A stretch of 64,000 nucleotides of DNA. It comes from Crossaster papposus. Taxonomy: Eukaryota; Echinodermata; Asteroidea; Velatida; Solasteridae. The notes under the pieces were generated by a model. The model saw only the letters and a list, made by a program, of their open reading frames with translations. It made no database searches and was not told the origin of the DNA. This document shows, in pieces, positions 50,845-63,744 of this stretch. Location of the stretch: NCBI GenBank assembly GCA_037893245.1, contig JBAIAA010000701.1, forward strand, positions 372,001 through 436,000. The letters run 5' to 3'. Every line of letters begins with the position of its first letter. The first letter of the stretch is position 1. The position numbers and the translations under genes were made by a program.

Positions 50845-51481
50845 ACCTCCTCCTATCCCTTGCAATAATGAAGTGTATTTCACTGCTAATATTAATAGGA
50901 AAACCGATTATTCATACAGAAACGCAACACTGGTAAAATAAAACACGGAATGAACATGCGAGTACTTTTTATTTTACTGTATTTTATTTCAAACCCAGTT
51001 GTGACTTATTAAAAGGGAAATGCACTTGGTACATTTGCAAAAGGGCTAGAGAAAAAATGGTTTCCAATGTTATAGACCAGTCACATATCCACTATATAAG
51101 CCAACAAATTGTTTCCCACTATGAAAAGCAAATGCAGATTTTGTTTGGACTTTTCTTCCGCAAAACTGCTCAGGATTAATATGTTTTAATACATCATTTA
51201 TTTATTGCAATTACCAACGTGAGTTGTGTAAACTCTAGTGACAATGTAAAGTGACGAGAGGTAACTGAAAGGAAATGAATGGCATAACAAGTAACGACCG
51301 TTTTGATTTGAAAGGAATTTTGCTTCTCATCGTTCTTATACTTTCCTATATTAAAAATCACCAATTCGATTGCTTTTATAATCAATTTCCAATCTGATTT
51401 ACTATTTCAAGCACAGGATTTTCGGGATTTTTCTATTTGTCAGGATTAAGTATTACATGTACACAGAATAAAGATGGTTTT

Positions 51482-51764
51482 GTTTCATGGTGGGAGGGGT
51501 TGTTTCATGTTGGGGGGGGGGGGGGTTCATATTGGGGGAGGGGGGGAGGGGTTGTTTCATGGTGGGGGGGGGGGTTGTTTCATGGTGGGGGGGGGGGGTT
51601 TCATGGTGGGAGGGGGGTTGTTTCATGGTGGGGGTTATGGGGGGGGGGGGGTTATGGTAGGGGGTGGGGGGGGATTTCATGTTGGGGGGCGGTTCATATT
51701 GGGGGAGGGGGGGAGGGGTTGTTTCATGGTGGGGGGGGGGGGGGGGGGTGTTTCATGGTGGGGG
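51482..51764. repeat. G-rich minisatellite (283 bp)
   Basis: Same length as in unit 6. Confidence 0.85.
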
Positions 51765-51889
51765 AGATTTTTGTTCTTCATACCGGTAAATGCATCAGAC
51801 AAGAAGACACCGCTAACTGCTGGAGGAGACCTGCTGCTGAAAAGGCAAGGAAAAGGTCTTGGAGCGACGGACTGGGCCTGCATGATGTT

Positions 51890-51895
51890 TTTATT
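51890..51895 (-). terminator. Polyadenylation signal for kinase copy 8
   Basis: AATAAA on the minus strand at the conserved distance from the stop of copy 8. Confidence 0.55.
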
Positions 51896-52203
51896 TGGAC
51901 TGATAAATGTAATTGCGCTTGCTGATAATCAGTTTGGTGAAATTGAGATGTGGTCATTTAGCAACAGAAACTGATACAAATTGAACCATGTCGAGTAGTG
52001 TAACCACATTTGGAGCATTAAATCTGCTTATTTTGTTCACCAAACTCGCAAGCTGCACGAGCACAAACACTGGAAAAGGGAAGGTAAAAGATACTCTTGA
52101 GGTGCAGAGGCTGCTGGGATTTGTTTCTACAGTACTGCTCTAAAAAGGTAGTTCTAACTTCCAGTATCTTGTCTCTTACCTCACCCTGCATTCAAATTAT
52201 ATC

Positions 52204-54108
52204 CTACTTCCAGTGTTTGGACATCTTCTTACAAATATCCGCCATTGTTGGACGCCTTCTAAAATCAACATTCTGGCATTTTTTTCCAACTTGCCGCAAT
52301 CGTCGAATTCCTGCTGCCTTTCCGATGTTGATTAGCAGGTCTCCCAATGCATAAATTTCAGCAGGCTTGTTGAAGGGCGAGTCCCCCTCCATAACCTCTG
52401 GAGCCATCTGGGGACACTCCAGGTACATCTGGTTGATGAGATGCTCTGGAATACGGAGCCAGGGACCAGCCACCTCAAGACATGCATTGCCAAGATCAAT
52501 AATCTTGGCAAGCCATCTTGTCTTCTTGCCCTCATTTGCTTTATACACAAGTATGTTGTCTGGTTTAATGTCACAGTGCACATATTCGTTGTTGTGCATG
52601 TGCAGCAAGCCCTCGCACACACGCCGTACAACACGCAGCCAGTTCTTGCGGGAGAGTGCTCCCGGGGTGCCACTCCAGTCCAGAGCATCCTGTAGAGTTG
52701 TTACCGACAGGGTGTTCTTATCGCCCACAAACTCATACAGCATCGTCCGGAGGGGCCGCTGTTCCAACACACCGTACAGCTTGGGGAACGAGGGGTGCTC
52801 TCCAATGGCTGCCACAGCTATAATCTCCTGCCAAAGTGGTCCCTCCGAATCCTGTGCCTGCAGAACCTTGGCTGCAGCTACAGTGTCATCAGGCAAACGG
52901 ACTGCAGTCACCTGAGCAAACGCCCCCTCTCCCACCATTCCACGGCACTGTCCATAGCGGTCGACCACAGCAGGCTTGATATGTCTGCAACTATACATCC
53001 TGCACCCAAGATGAGGATGGTAGACAATCTCCACAGTGGCGGGTTTAGGAACAGCTCCTGGTGAGAGAGGCACTACTGGTGAGAAAGGTGCTTCCTGTGA
53101 TGGAGCGCCCGGAGCTGACGGAGGGGCAACCTGTGACAGAGGGGCTACCTGTGACGGCGAGACGACCTGTGACGGCGGGGCTGCGTGTGACGGCGGGGCT
53201 GCCTGTGACGGCGGGGCTGCCTGTGAGGGCGGGACTACCTGTGACGGCGGGACTACCTGTGACGGCGGGACTACCTGTGACGTCGGGACTACCTGTGACG
53301 GCGGGACTACCTGTGACGGCGGGGCGGCCTGTGACGGCGAGGCTGCCTGTGACGGCGGGACTACCTGTGAGGGCGGGACTGCCTGTGAGGGCGGGGCGGC
53401 CTGTGACGGCGAGGCTGCCTGTGACGGCGGGACTGCATGTGAGGGCGGGACTACCTGTGAGGGCGGGACTACCTGTGACGGAGAGACTGCCTGTGACGGC
53501 GGAGCTGCCTGTGACAGCGGGGGTTGCAGTGGAGTAGGGGCGTCCGGTGATGGAGGGGCTGGTGGTGAGGGAGTTGCTAATGGCGACCCAGGGGCTGCTG
53601 TAAATGGAGGGGATGCTGGCGACCCAGGGGCTGCTGATGACCCAGGGGCTGCTGATGACCCAGGAGCTGCTGATGACCCATGGGCTGCTGATGACCCAGC
53701 GGCTGCCGATGAACTAGGGACTGCTGCCGATGGTGACCCGGTGGATTTTGCCGACACAGGGGCTGCACCTCTTTTCTTTCTATGAATGACATATTCCAGA
53801 ATGAAATGTTAAATAGTTTCAACTGTCAAATATTTTAGATTGATTCAGAATCAAGATATTTTGTCTTAATATTTTAAGTGTCCACTGCCTTTTGTTCTAT
53901 AGAGGAAACTGTTGACTAACTTGTCAAACATACTTTGTGTCTTGCGGTACGTCTTACATTTTTTGTCAGGTTAAAGATTTTCTTTTCAAAATGAAGGGTT
54001 TTGAACCAATACATTCACAAATAAACAAGTAATTTATGTCAAAGGCATGCCCACTTACTTTTTATGGTAGAATATCGCACGTAGGGTTCTCCTCAGTCTT
54101 CCAGGCAT
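52204..54108 (-). CDS. Protein kinase with SQ-hexapeptide repeat arm, copy 8
   Basis: Exon 1 is 54108-54059, intron 54058-53780, exon 2 53779-52204; 541 aa. The protein appears identical to copies 7 and 9 (22 hexapeptides). Confidence 0.85.
53125..53520 (-). repeat. 18 bp coding tandem repeat, 22 copies
   Basis: Hexapeptide array of kinase copy 8, same order as copy 7. Confidence 0.95.
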
Positions 54109-54416
54109 CTTGCAGTTAAACCCTTTAGATGGAATAAAATTAAGGACTATTAAAATAACACCAGTGTAAGGACACCTCAAGAAGTTTTATGTTTACATGA
54201 TCAAATTTGGTTGCCATCACAGGGTTCCAGACTTGTAATCGAGTCATTCACATGCCACTTCACAAGTCAGTGCGGAAGTATAAAGAGGAACAATAACAAA
54301 GGCATGATTTTGTCAAAGTTCATTTCAATAGCTTGTGAGTTGACCAGAGACTAAATAACTTGTGATTGACTTGAGTGACCTGTGGTGACTTGTGACTGCC
54401 TCAATTACAACTGTGC

Positions 54417-55088
54417 AGGGTTTCCACTGAAATCTGAAAATCAAATCCCATGACTTTTCCAGAATTACAATATGACAATTTCCATGGCATTTATTGTAAT
54501 TTTGCAGAGAAATGTTGTTTGAAAATGATACTGATGAAAAGCTGATGTTGGGCTAATCATTTGTTCGCTTTTGAAAATGAGTTTTAATGAATAATGGCCT
54601 CCTCCTCCCCTTACAGCCATCCAATCCACCCACTTTAATATATATCAACTATACCATCAGCAAAGAAAAGACTGTCCCAAAACAGAAGAACCCCCTTCAG
54701 AATGTCAAAGTAATTCATTTGATATAAAGGGGTCACTATGCGGTCATAGCTAGCTCTGGAGGCAAGGGGCGCCAACCCTTTCAGTGTTCCAGCTCTAGTA
54801 AACCTAAAGCCAAAGATAGGTCTGCGAGTACAGTATAGACAAATTGATGTATGTATTGGAAACTGGAAGACTGCCATAGCCACTACTAATACTATAGACT
54901 GGCAAGGATAATGGCCTATAAATTGATCATTATTCCGATATCCCATCAAAAACGGCCCATCCAAAATAACCCTTTCGCAATCTTGATTTCCATGGTTTTT
55001 CCAAGACTTAACCAAAAATTCCCAATTTGTCATAGCTTGTCCATGACAACTTTTCTTTCCACTACTTTTCATGACCCATGGAAACCCT
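54417..55088. repeat. Dispersed-repeat element, unit 9 copy
   Basis: Same inverted ends and length as at 604-1275. Confidence 0.4.
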
Positions 55089-56135
55089 ACATCAGACACT
55101 TCAAGTCTAAAATATGTCCAACGGCATATATGTGCAGGTCCAATTGGACCCTCTATTCTAAAGTAAACGGTAGAAAAAATGGGCCTATAATTTTAATTAC
55201 ATGGGAAAACAAAATTATCCATTGGAACTTAAAGGGGTCGCAACGAGAAAGGATTTATTCCCTGCCCCTTCTCTCTCTCTCTAACAAAACAATTGTGTTA
55301 GGCCCGATAGCATAGTACTATAAAAGCAGTACGCCTACCTTTGTAATTTGTTCTGGGTTTGTTTATTAACTGTTGAAGACCTCAATTACAGTATTTCTTA
55401 AATCTGGCTACAAATCCCAAATGGCCTTGAATATAATGTCTTTCTTACTGAGCCAAACTAGTCCCACCAAGGCCCAAGTGAAATGTTATAAAGTCCGACA
55501 TTTTCCTGTTTATAGGCCTACTTAGGCTAAGCCTAAAGTTCTATACATTGAGTTTACCTACCCATTAAACAACAAATAACAAATTTGCTGGTAAATTTCT
55601 TTAGTTTTGGCATGATTTTTCGATTTTAGTGAAGTTGATGGGTAGGCCCTACCTAGCATCATAAGCATGAGTGGGGAAAATAAATGGTTTTGGTCTATCA
55701 CTGTCAAAATTTGTCAACTTAATTATGCCTGCCCTTGGGTGGTTATACACTCAATCAGTCAGCCGATTAGTGTCCCAAATTTCCGGACCCCAGCTTTTTT
55801 TATTATTATTTCGGCCTGACTAGGCTAGGCCTACCCTAGCGTTAAACTTTGTTAACGTTAAATTTCACGGCGATGAAATTGTTAAGAATGAACCAGCATG
55901 CAGCAAGCACACGACAGATAACGTTTGTCAACAGGGGGCCCAATTTGGCAACACATTCGCGACATGATAATTATTGCACGACATGCATGAGGCCAGGAAA
56001 GTCGTGCGCCACGTTTAGTGTTTACAGGCGAGACCCAAAACCCAGCACGCACGTAAAATTAACAACACGTTACGTTACATCAAAAAGTTAATCGACATGA
56101 CCTTTACTAGCTTTGTAGAAAAATCTGGAAACTAA

Positions 56136-56784
56136 ACTCACCGGAATGAAGAGCGATTTCGATCAACTGCCAATGAAAATCCAAAACTCAGAACAATCTG
56201 TAGCGCTATAAACGCGAAATATCGGTCTGGCTAAGTCAAGATCACACACACCGAATAAATTAATTATGCACAGAACTGTCAGAAGAAATGTAAACAGTTG
56301 CCTTGGTTGTTTGTTGACGAATAGAACATGGCGGATAAATACGTCATTCGAGTGACGCAACTAGTGTATACCATTTTTGTGTAGGGCTGTATGAACATAT
56401 CCGACAAGGAAAGGAAAAATTGAAAACGAAATGCAATTCGTAAATAAACATAATAAAATAGAAGAACCAAAGCCAATTGTTTTAATTAATATCAAGGACA
56501 AAAAGTTGCAGAATTATTCTACCTACCGAGTGTAAAAATAGGAGTGTAGTAAAATTTTCAACGTACCTGCCCTCCTTCCTACTACAATGGTACGGCCAAC
56601 ATCTACCGTACCGCCGGCCGGCGCGGGTTGCACACTCGATCGTTCGATCGATCGAACGCGCTATACTATGTAAAACAAAAAGACAAGGAAAGGACGCGCC
56701 CACTAACGCCCTCTAGAAACGCGTCGCGTTCTACTCGTACAGCGCGAGTGTTTACCCACCCACATCCGTGCATGTTTGTAAACA
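56136..56784 (-). promoter_or_regulatory. Candidate promoter block for kinase copy 8
   Basis: Donor at 56136-56141 and CpG block from 56589. The CTCF-like core carries the a variant at 56706. Confidence 0.4.
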
Positions 56785-57039
56785 TCGCTCGCTTTCGGCT
56801 ATTTTTAAGCTGCACTGCGATTACTTTCCAAGCAAAATGGCATAACAAGCTGCCTCAATTTTTATGAAATTCAATCATTTCCGTTGGAATTTAACAAAAA
56901 TTGGTCCCCACAATTTAGATTCAGACTTGTGACAAATTAAAAAATCGTACGATTCATGGCACGTGTGAGAGAACATCGGATTAATAATAACGCGTGTGTG
57001 GGGAGTACATTGGAGCTATTCGTTAAAATGTAAACAAAT

Positions 57040-57550
57040 CTGAACGGAGCATTAAGAAACTCACACAATTATTTAAAAAATGGCAAGATTTACAATGATG
57101 GCAAAATGGACCAAACGACCTGGGGTGAGAGAAAATGTTAGAAGACGGAACACTGAAATCAATAAAACAATCTCTGAACAGAGCATTAAGAAGACCACAC
57201 ATTCAACAAATAAATAACAAATGGACCAATAAAACGACCTGGGGAGAAAGAAAAGGGAAAAAGACGAGACACTGAAATTAATATTAACTGACATCCCTAT
57301 TTGAACAGAGCATTAAAGAATTAGACCACACATTCAACAAATAAATAACAAATGGCACGATTGACAATAATGGCAAAAAGGACCAATAAAACGACCTGGG
57401 AAGTGGATACAAAATTAAAAAAGACAGAACACTGAAATCAATTTAGAATTAGGCTATTTTTACAGAACATTAAAGAAGACCACACATTCAATAAATAAAT
57501 AAATGGCAGGATTGACTTTGGCAAAAAAAAGACACACATTTACCCTGGTG
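57040..57550. repeat. Degenerate minisatellite, unit 9 copy
   Basis: Same repeats and length as at 3225-3735. Confidence 0.8.
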
Positions 57551-58187
57551 ACCTCCTCCTATCCCTTGCAATAATGAAGTGTATTTCACTGCTAATATTA
57601 ATAGGAAAACCGATTATTCATACAGAAACGCAACACTGGTAAAATAAAACACGGAATGAACATGCGAGTACTTTTTATTTTACTGTATTTTATTTCAAAC
57701 CCAGTTGTGACTTATTAAAAGGGAAATGCACTTGGTACATTTGCAAAAGGGCTAGAGAAAAAATGGTTTCCAATGTTATAGACCAGTCACATATCCACTA
57801 TATAAGCCAACAAATTGTTTCCCACTATGAAAAGCAAATGCAGATTTTGTTTGGACTTTTCTTCCGCAAAACTGCTCAGGATTAATATGTTTTAATACAT
57901 CATTTATTTATTGCAATTACCAACGTGAGTTGTGTAAACTCTAGTGACAATGTAAAGTGACGAGAGGTAACTGAAAGGAAATGAATGGCATAACAAGTAA
58001 CGACCGTTTTGATTTGAAAGGAATTTTGCTTCTCATCGTTCTTATACTTTCCTATATTAAAAATCACCAATTCGATTGCTTTTATAATCAATTTCCAATC
58101 TGATTTACTATTTCAAGCACAGGATTTTCGGGATTTTTCTATTTGTCAGGATTAAGTATTACATGTACACAGAATAAAGATGGTTTT

Positions 58188-58469
58188 GTTTCATGGTGGG
58201 AGGGGTTGTTTCATGTTGGGGGGGGGGGGGGTTCATATTGGGGGAGGGGGGGAGGGGTTGTTTCATGGTGGGGGGGGGGGTTGTTTCATGGTGGGGGGGG
58301 GGGGTTTCATGGTGGGAGGGGGGTTGTTTCATGGTGGGGGTTATGGGGGGGGGGGGGTTATGGTAGGGGGTGGGGGGGGATTTCATGTTGGGGGGCGGTT
58401 CATATTGGGGGAGGGGGGGAGGGGTTGTTTCATGGTGGGGGGGGGGGGGGGGGTGTTTCATGGTGGGGG
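58188..58469. repeat. G-rich minisatellite (282 bp)
   Basis: One base shorter than the unit 8 tract, in a single G run near the end. Confidence 0.85.
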
Positions 58470-58594
58470 AGATTTTTGTTCTTCATACCGGTAAATGCAT
58501 CAGACAAGAAGACACCGCTAACTGCTGGAGGAGACCTGCTGCTGAAAAGGCAAGGAAAAGGTCTTGGAGCGACGGACTGGGCCTGCATGATGTT

Positions 58595-58600
58595 TTTATT
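58595..58600 (-). terminator. Polyadenylation signal for kinase copy 9
   Basis: AATAAA on the minus strand at the conserved distance from the stop of copy 9. Confidence 0.55.
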
Positions 58601-58908
58601 TGGACTGATAAATGTAATTGCGCTTGCTGATAATCAGTTTGGTGAAATTGAGATGTGGTCATTTAGCAACAGAAACTGATACAAATTGAACCATGTCGAG
58701 TAGTGTAACCACATTTGGAGCATTAAATCTGCTTATTTTGTTCACCAAACTCGCAAGCTGCACGAGCACAAACACTGGAAAAGGGAAGGTAAAAGATACT
58801 CTTGAGGTGCAGAGGCTGCTGGGATTTGTTTCTACAGTACTGCTCTAAAAAGGTAGTTCTAACTTCCAGTATCTTGTCTCTTACCTCACCCTGCATTCAA
58901 ATTATATC

Positions 58909-60813
58909 CTACTTCCAGTGTTTGGACATCTTCTTACAAATATCCGCCATTGTTGGACGCCTTCTAAAATCAACATTCTGGCATTTTTTTCCAACTTGCC
59001 GCAATCGTCGAATTCCTGCTGCCTTTCCGATGTTGATTAGCAGGTCTCCCAATGCATAAATTTCAGCAGGCTTGTTGAAGGGCGAGTCCCCCTCCATAAC
59101 CTCTGGAGCCATCTGGGGACACTCCAGGTACATCTGGTTGATGAGATGCTCTGGAATACGGAGCCAGGGACCAGCCACCTCAAGACATGCATTGCCAAGA
59201 TCAATAATCTTGGCAAGCCATCTTGTCTTCTTGCCCTCATTTGCTTTATACACAAGTATGTTGTCTGGTTTAATGTCACAGTGCACATATTCGTTGTTGT
59301 GCATGTGCAGCAAGCCCTCGCACACACGCCGTACAACACGCAGCCAGTTCTTGCGGGAGAGTGCTCCCGGGGTGCCACTCCAGTCCAGAGCATCCTGTAG
59401 AGTTGTTACCGACAGGGTGTTCTTATCGCCCACAAACTCATACAGCATCGTCCGGAGGGGCCGCTGTTCCAACACACCGTACAGCTTGGGGAACGAGGGG
59501 TGCTCTCCAATGGCTGCCACAGCTATAATCTCCTGCCAAAGTGGTCCCTCCGAATCCTGTGCCTGCAGAACCTTGGCTGCAGCTACAGTGTCATCAGGCA
59601 AACGGACTGCAGTCACCTGAGCAAACGCCCCCTCTCCCACCATTCCACGGCACTGTCCATAGCGGTCGACCACAGCAGGCTTGATATGTCTGCAACTATA
59701 CATCCTGCACCCAAGATGAGGATGGTAGACAATCTCCACAGTGGCGGGTTTAGGAACAGCTCCTGGTGAGAGAGGCACTACTGGTGAGAAAGGTGCTTCC
59801 TGTGATGGAGCGCCCGGAGCTGACGGAGGGGCAACCTGTGACAGAGGGGCTACCTGTGACGGCGAGACGACCTGTGACGGCGGGGCTGCGTGTGACGGCG
59901 GGGCTGCCTGTGACGGCGGGGCTGCCTGTGAGGGCGGGACTACCTGTGACGGCGGGACTACCTGTGACGGCGGGACTACCTGTGACGTCGGGACTACCTG
60001 TGACGGCGGGACTACCTGTGACGGCGGGGCGGCCTGTGACGGCGAGGCTGCCTGTGACGGCGGGACTACCTGTGAGGGCGGGACTGCCTGTGAGGGCGGG
60101 GCGGCCTGTGACGGCGAGGCTGCCTGTGACGGCGGGACTGCATGTGAGGGCGGGACTACCTGTGAGGGCGGGACTACCTGTGACGGAGAGACTGCCTGTG
60201 ACGGCGGAGCTGCCTGTGACAGCGGGGGTTGCAGTGGAGTAGGGGCGTCCGGTGATGGAGGGGCTGGTGGTGAGGGAGTTGCTAATGGCGACCCAGGGGC
60301 TGCTGTAAATGGAGGGGATGCTGGCGACCCAGGGGCTGCTGATGACCCAGGGGCTGCTGATGACCCAGGAGCTGCTGATGACCCATGGGCTGCTGATGAC
60401 CCAGCGGCTGCCGATGAACTAGGGACTGCTGCCGATGGTGACCCGGTGGATTTTGCCGACACAGGGGCTGCACCTCTTTTCTTTCTATGAATGACATATT
60501 CCAGAATGAAATGTTAAATAGTTTCAACTGTCAAATATTTTAGATTGATTCAGAATCAAGATATTTTGTCTTAATATTTTAAGTGTCCACTGCCTTTTGT
60601 TCTATAGAGGAAACTGTTGACTAACTTGTCAAACATACTTTGTGTCTTGCGGTACGTCTTACATTTTTTGTCAGGTTAAAGATTTTCTTTTCAAAATGAA
60701 GGGTTTTGAACCAATACATTCACAAATAAACAAGTAATTTATGTCAAAGGCATGCCCACTTACTTTTTATGGTAGAATATCGCACGTAGGGTTCTCCTCA
60801 GTCTTCCAGGCAT
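58909..60813 (-). CDS. Protein kinase with SQ-hexapeptide repeat arm, copy 9
   Basis: Exon 1 is 60813-60764, intron 60763-60485, exon 2 60484-58909; 541 aa. The protein appears identical to copies 7 and 8. This is the last complete gene; its candidate upstream control region lies in the partial unit 10. Confidence 0.85.
59830..60225 (-). repeat. 18 bp coding tandem repeat, 22 copies
   Basis: Hexapeptide array of kinase copy 9, same order as copy 7. Confidence 0.95.
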
Positions 60814-61121
60814 CTTGCAGTTAAACCCTTTAGATGGAATAAAATTAAGGACTATTAAAATAACACCAGTGTAAGGACACCTCAAGAAGTTTTATGTTTA
60901 CATGATCAAATTTGGTTGCCATCACAGGGTTCCAGACTTGTAATCGAGTCATTCACATGCCACTTCACAAGTCAGTGCGGAAGTATAAAGAGGAACAATA
61001 ACAAAGGCATGATTTTGTCAAAGTTCATTTCAATAGCTTGTGAGTTGACCAGAGACTAAATAACTTGTGATTGACTTGAGTGACCTGTGGTGACTTGTGA
61101 CTGCCTCAATTACAACTGTGC

Positions 61122-61793
61122 AGGGTTTCCACTGAAATCTGAAAATCAAATCCCATGACTTTTCCAGAATTACAATATGACAATTTCCATGGCATTTATT
61201 GTAATTTTGCAGAGAAATGTTGTTTGAAAATGATACTGATGAAAAGCTGATGTTGGGCTAATCATTTGTTCGCTTTTGAAAATGAGTTTTAATGAATAAT
61301 GGCCTCCTCCTCCCCTTACAGCCATCCAATCCACCCACTTTAATATATATCAACTATACCATCAGCAAAGAAAAGACTGTCCCAAAACAGAAGAACCCCC
61401 TTCAGAATGTCAAAGTAATTCATTTGATATAAAGGGGTCACTATGCGGTCATAGCTAGCTCTGGAGGCAAGGGGCGCCAACCCTTTCAGTGTTCCAGCTC
61501 TAGTAAACCTAAAGCCAAAGATAGGTCTGCGAGTACAGTATAGACAAATTGATGTATGTATTGGAAACTGGAAGACTGCCATAGCCACTACTAATACTAT
61601 AGACTGGCAAGGATAATGGCCTATAAATTGATCATTATTCCGATATCCCATCAAAAACGGCCCATCCAAAATAACCCTTTCGCAATCTTGATTTCCATGG
61701 TTTTTCCAAGACTTAACCAAAAATTCCCAATTTGTCATAGCTTGTCCATGACAACTTTTCTTTCCACTACTTTTCATGACCCATGGAAACCCT
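61122..61793. repeat. Dispersed-repeat element, unit 10 copy
   Basis: Same inverted ends and length as at 604-1275. Confidence 0.4.
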
Positions 61794-62840
61794 ACATCAG
61801 ACACTTCAAGTCTAAAATATGTCCAACGGCATATATGTGCAGGTCCAATTGGACCCTCTATTCTAAAGTAAACGGTAGAAAAAATGGGCCTATAATTTTA
61901 ATTACATGGGAAAACAAAATTATCCATTGGAACTTAAAGGGGTCGCAACGAGAAAGGATTTATTCCCTGCCCCTTCTCTCTCTCTCTAACAAAACAATTG
62001 TGTTAGGCCCGATAGCATAGTACTATAAAAGCAGTACGCCTACCTTTGTAATTTGTTCTGGGTTTGTTTATTAACTGTTGAAGACCTCAATTACAGTATT
62101 TCTTAAATCTGGCTACAAATCCCAAATGGCCTTGAATATAATGTCTTTCTTACTGAGCCAAACTAGTCCCACCAAGGCCCAAGTGAAATGTTATAAAGTC
62201 CGACATTTTCCTGTTTATAGGCCTACTTAGGCTAAGCCTAAAGTTCTATACATTGAGTTTACCTACCCATTAAACAACAAATAACAAATTTGCTGGTAAA
62301 TTTCTTTAGTTTTGGCATGATTTTTCGATTTTAGTGAAGTTGATGGGTAGGCCCTACCTAGCATCATAAGCATGAGTGGGGAAAATAAATGGTTTTGGTC
62401 TATCACTGTCAAAATTTGTCAACTTAATTATGCCTGCCCTTGGGTGGTTATACACTCAATCAGTCAGCCGATTAGTGTCCCAAATTTCCGGACCCCAGCT
62501 TTTTTTATTATTATTTCGGCCTGACTAGGCTAGGCCTACCCTAGCGTTAAACTTTGTTAACGTTAAATTTCACGGCGATGAAATTGTTAAGAATGAACCA
62601 GCATGCAGCAAGCACACGACAGATAACGTTTGTCAACAGGGGGCCCAATTTGGCAACACATTCGCGACATGATAATTATTGCACGACATGCATGAGGCCA
62701 GGAAAGTCGTGCGCCACGTTTAGTGTTTACAGGCGAGACCCAAAACCCAGCACGCACGTAAAATTAACAACACGTTACGTTACATCAAAAAGTTAATCGA
62801 CATGACCTTTACTAGCTTTGTAGAAAAATCTGGAAACTAA

Positions 62841-63489
62841 ACTCACCGGAATGAAGAGCGATTTCGATCAACTGCCAATGAAAATCCAAAACTCAGAACA
62901 ATCTGTAGCGCTATAAACGCGAAATATCGGTCTGGCTAAGTCAAGATCACACACACCGAATAAATTAATTATGCACAGAACTGTCAGAAGAAATGTAAAC
63001 AGTTGCCTTGGTTGTTTGTTGACGAATAGAACATGGCGGATAAATACGTCATTCGAGTGACGCAACTAGTGTATACCATTTTTGTGTAGGGCTGTATGAA
63101 CATATCCGACAAGGAAAGGAAAAATTGAAAACGAAATGCAATTCGTAAATAAACATAATAAAATAGAAGAACCAAAGCCAATTGTTTTAATTAATATCAA
63201 GGACAAAAAGTTGCAGAATTATTCTACCTACCGAGTGTAAAAATAGGAGTGTAGTAAAATTTTCAACGTACCTGCCCTCCTTCCTACTACAATGGTACGG
63301 CCAACATCTACCGTACCGCCGGCCGGCGCGGGTTGCACACTCGATCGTTCGATCGATCGAACGCGCTATACTATGTAAAACAAAAAGACAAGGAAAGGAC
63401 GCGCCCACTAACGCCCTCTAGAAACGCGTCGCGTTCTACTCGTACAGCGCGAGTGTTTACCCACCCACATCCGTGCATGTTTGTAAACA
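62841..63489 (-). promoter_or_regulatory. Candidate promoter block for kinase copy 9
   Basis: Donor at 62841-62846 and CpG block from 63294, about 2.0-2.7 kb upstream of the ATG at 60813. Confidence 0.4.
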
Positions 63490-63744
63490 TCGCTCGCTTT
63501 CGGCTATTTTTAAGCTGCACTGCGATTACTTTCCAAGCAAAATGGCATAACAAGCTGCCTCAATTTTTATGAAATTCAATCATTTCCGTTGGAATTTAAC
63601 AAAAATTGGTCCCCACAATTTAGATTCAGACTTGTGACAAATTAAAAAATCGTACGATTCATGGCACGTGTGAGAGAACATCGGATTAATAATAACGCGT
63701 GTGTGGGGAGTACATTGGAGCTATTCGTTAAAATGTAAACAAAT

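Larger units (their letters stand above)
47108..53813. repeat. Tandem array unit 8 (6706 bp)
   Basis: First unit with caatcatttcc in place of caaacatttcc (t at 50169), shared with units 9 and 10. It is two G-tract bases shorter than unit 7. 48383-49429 and 50845-51481 hold the same unremarkable DNA as in unit 1. Confidence 0.98.
53814..60518. repeat. Tandem array unit 9 (6705 bp)
   Basis: One G-tract base shorter than unit 8 and otherwise the same in every feature compared. 55089-56135 and 57551-58187 hold the same unremarkable DNA as in unit 1. Confidence 0.98.
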
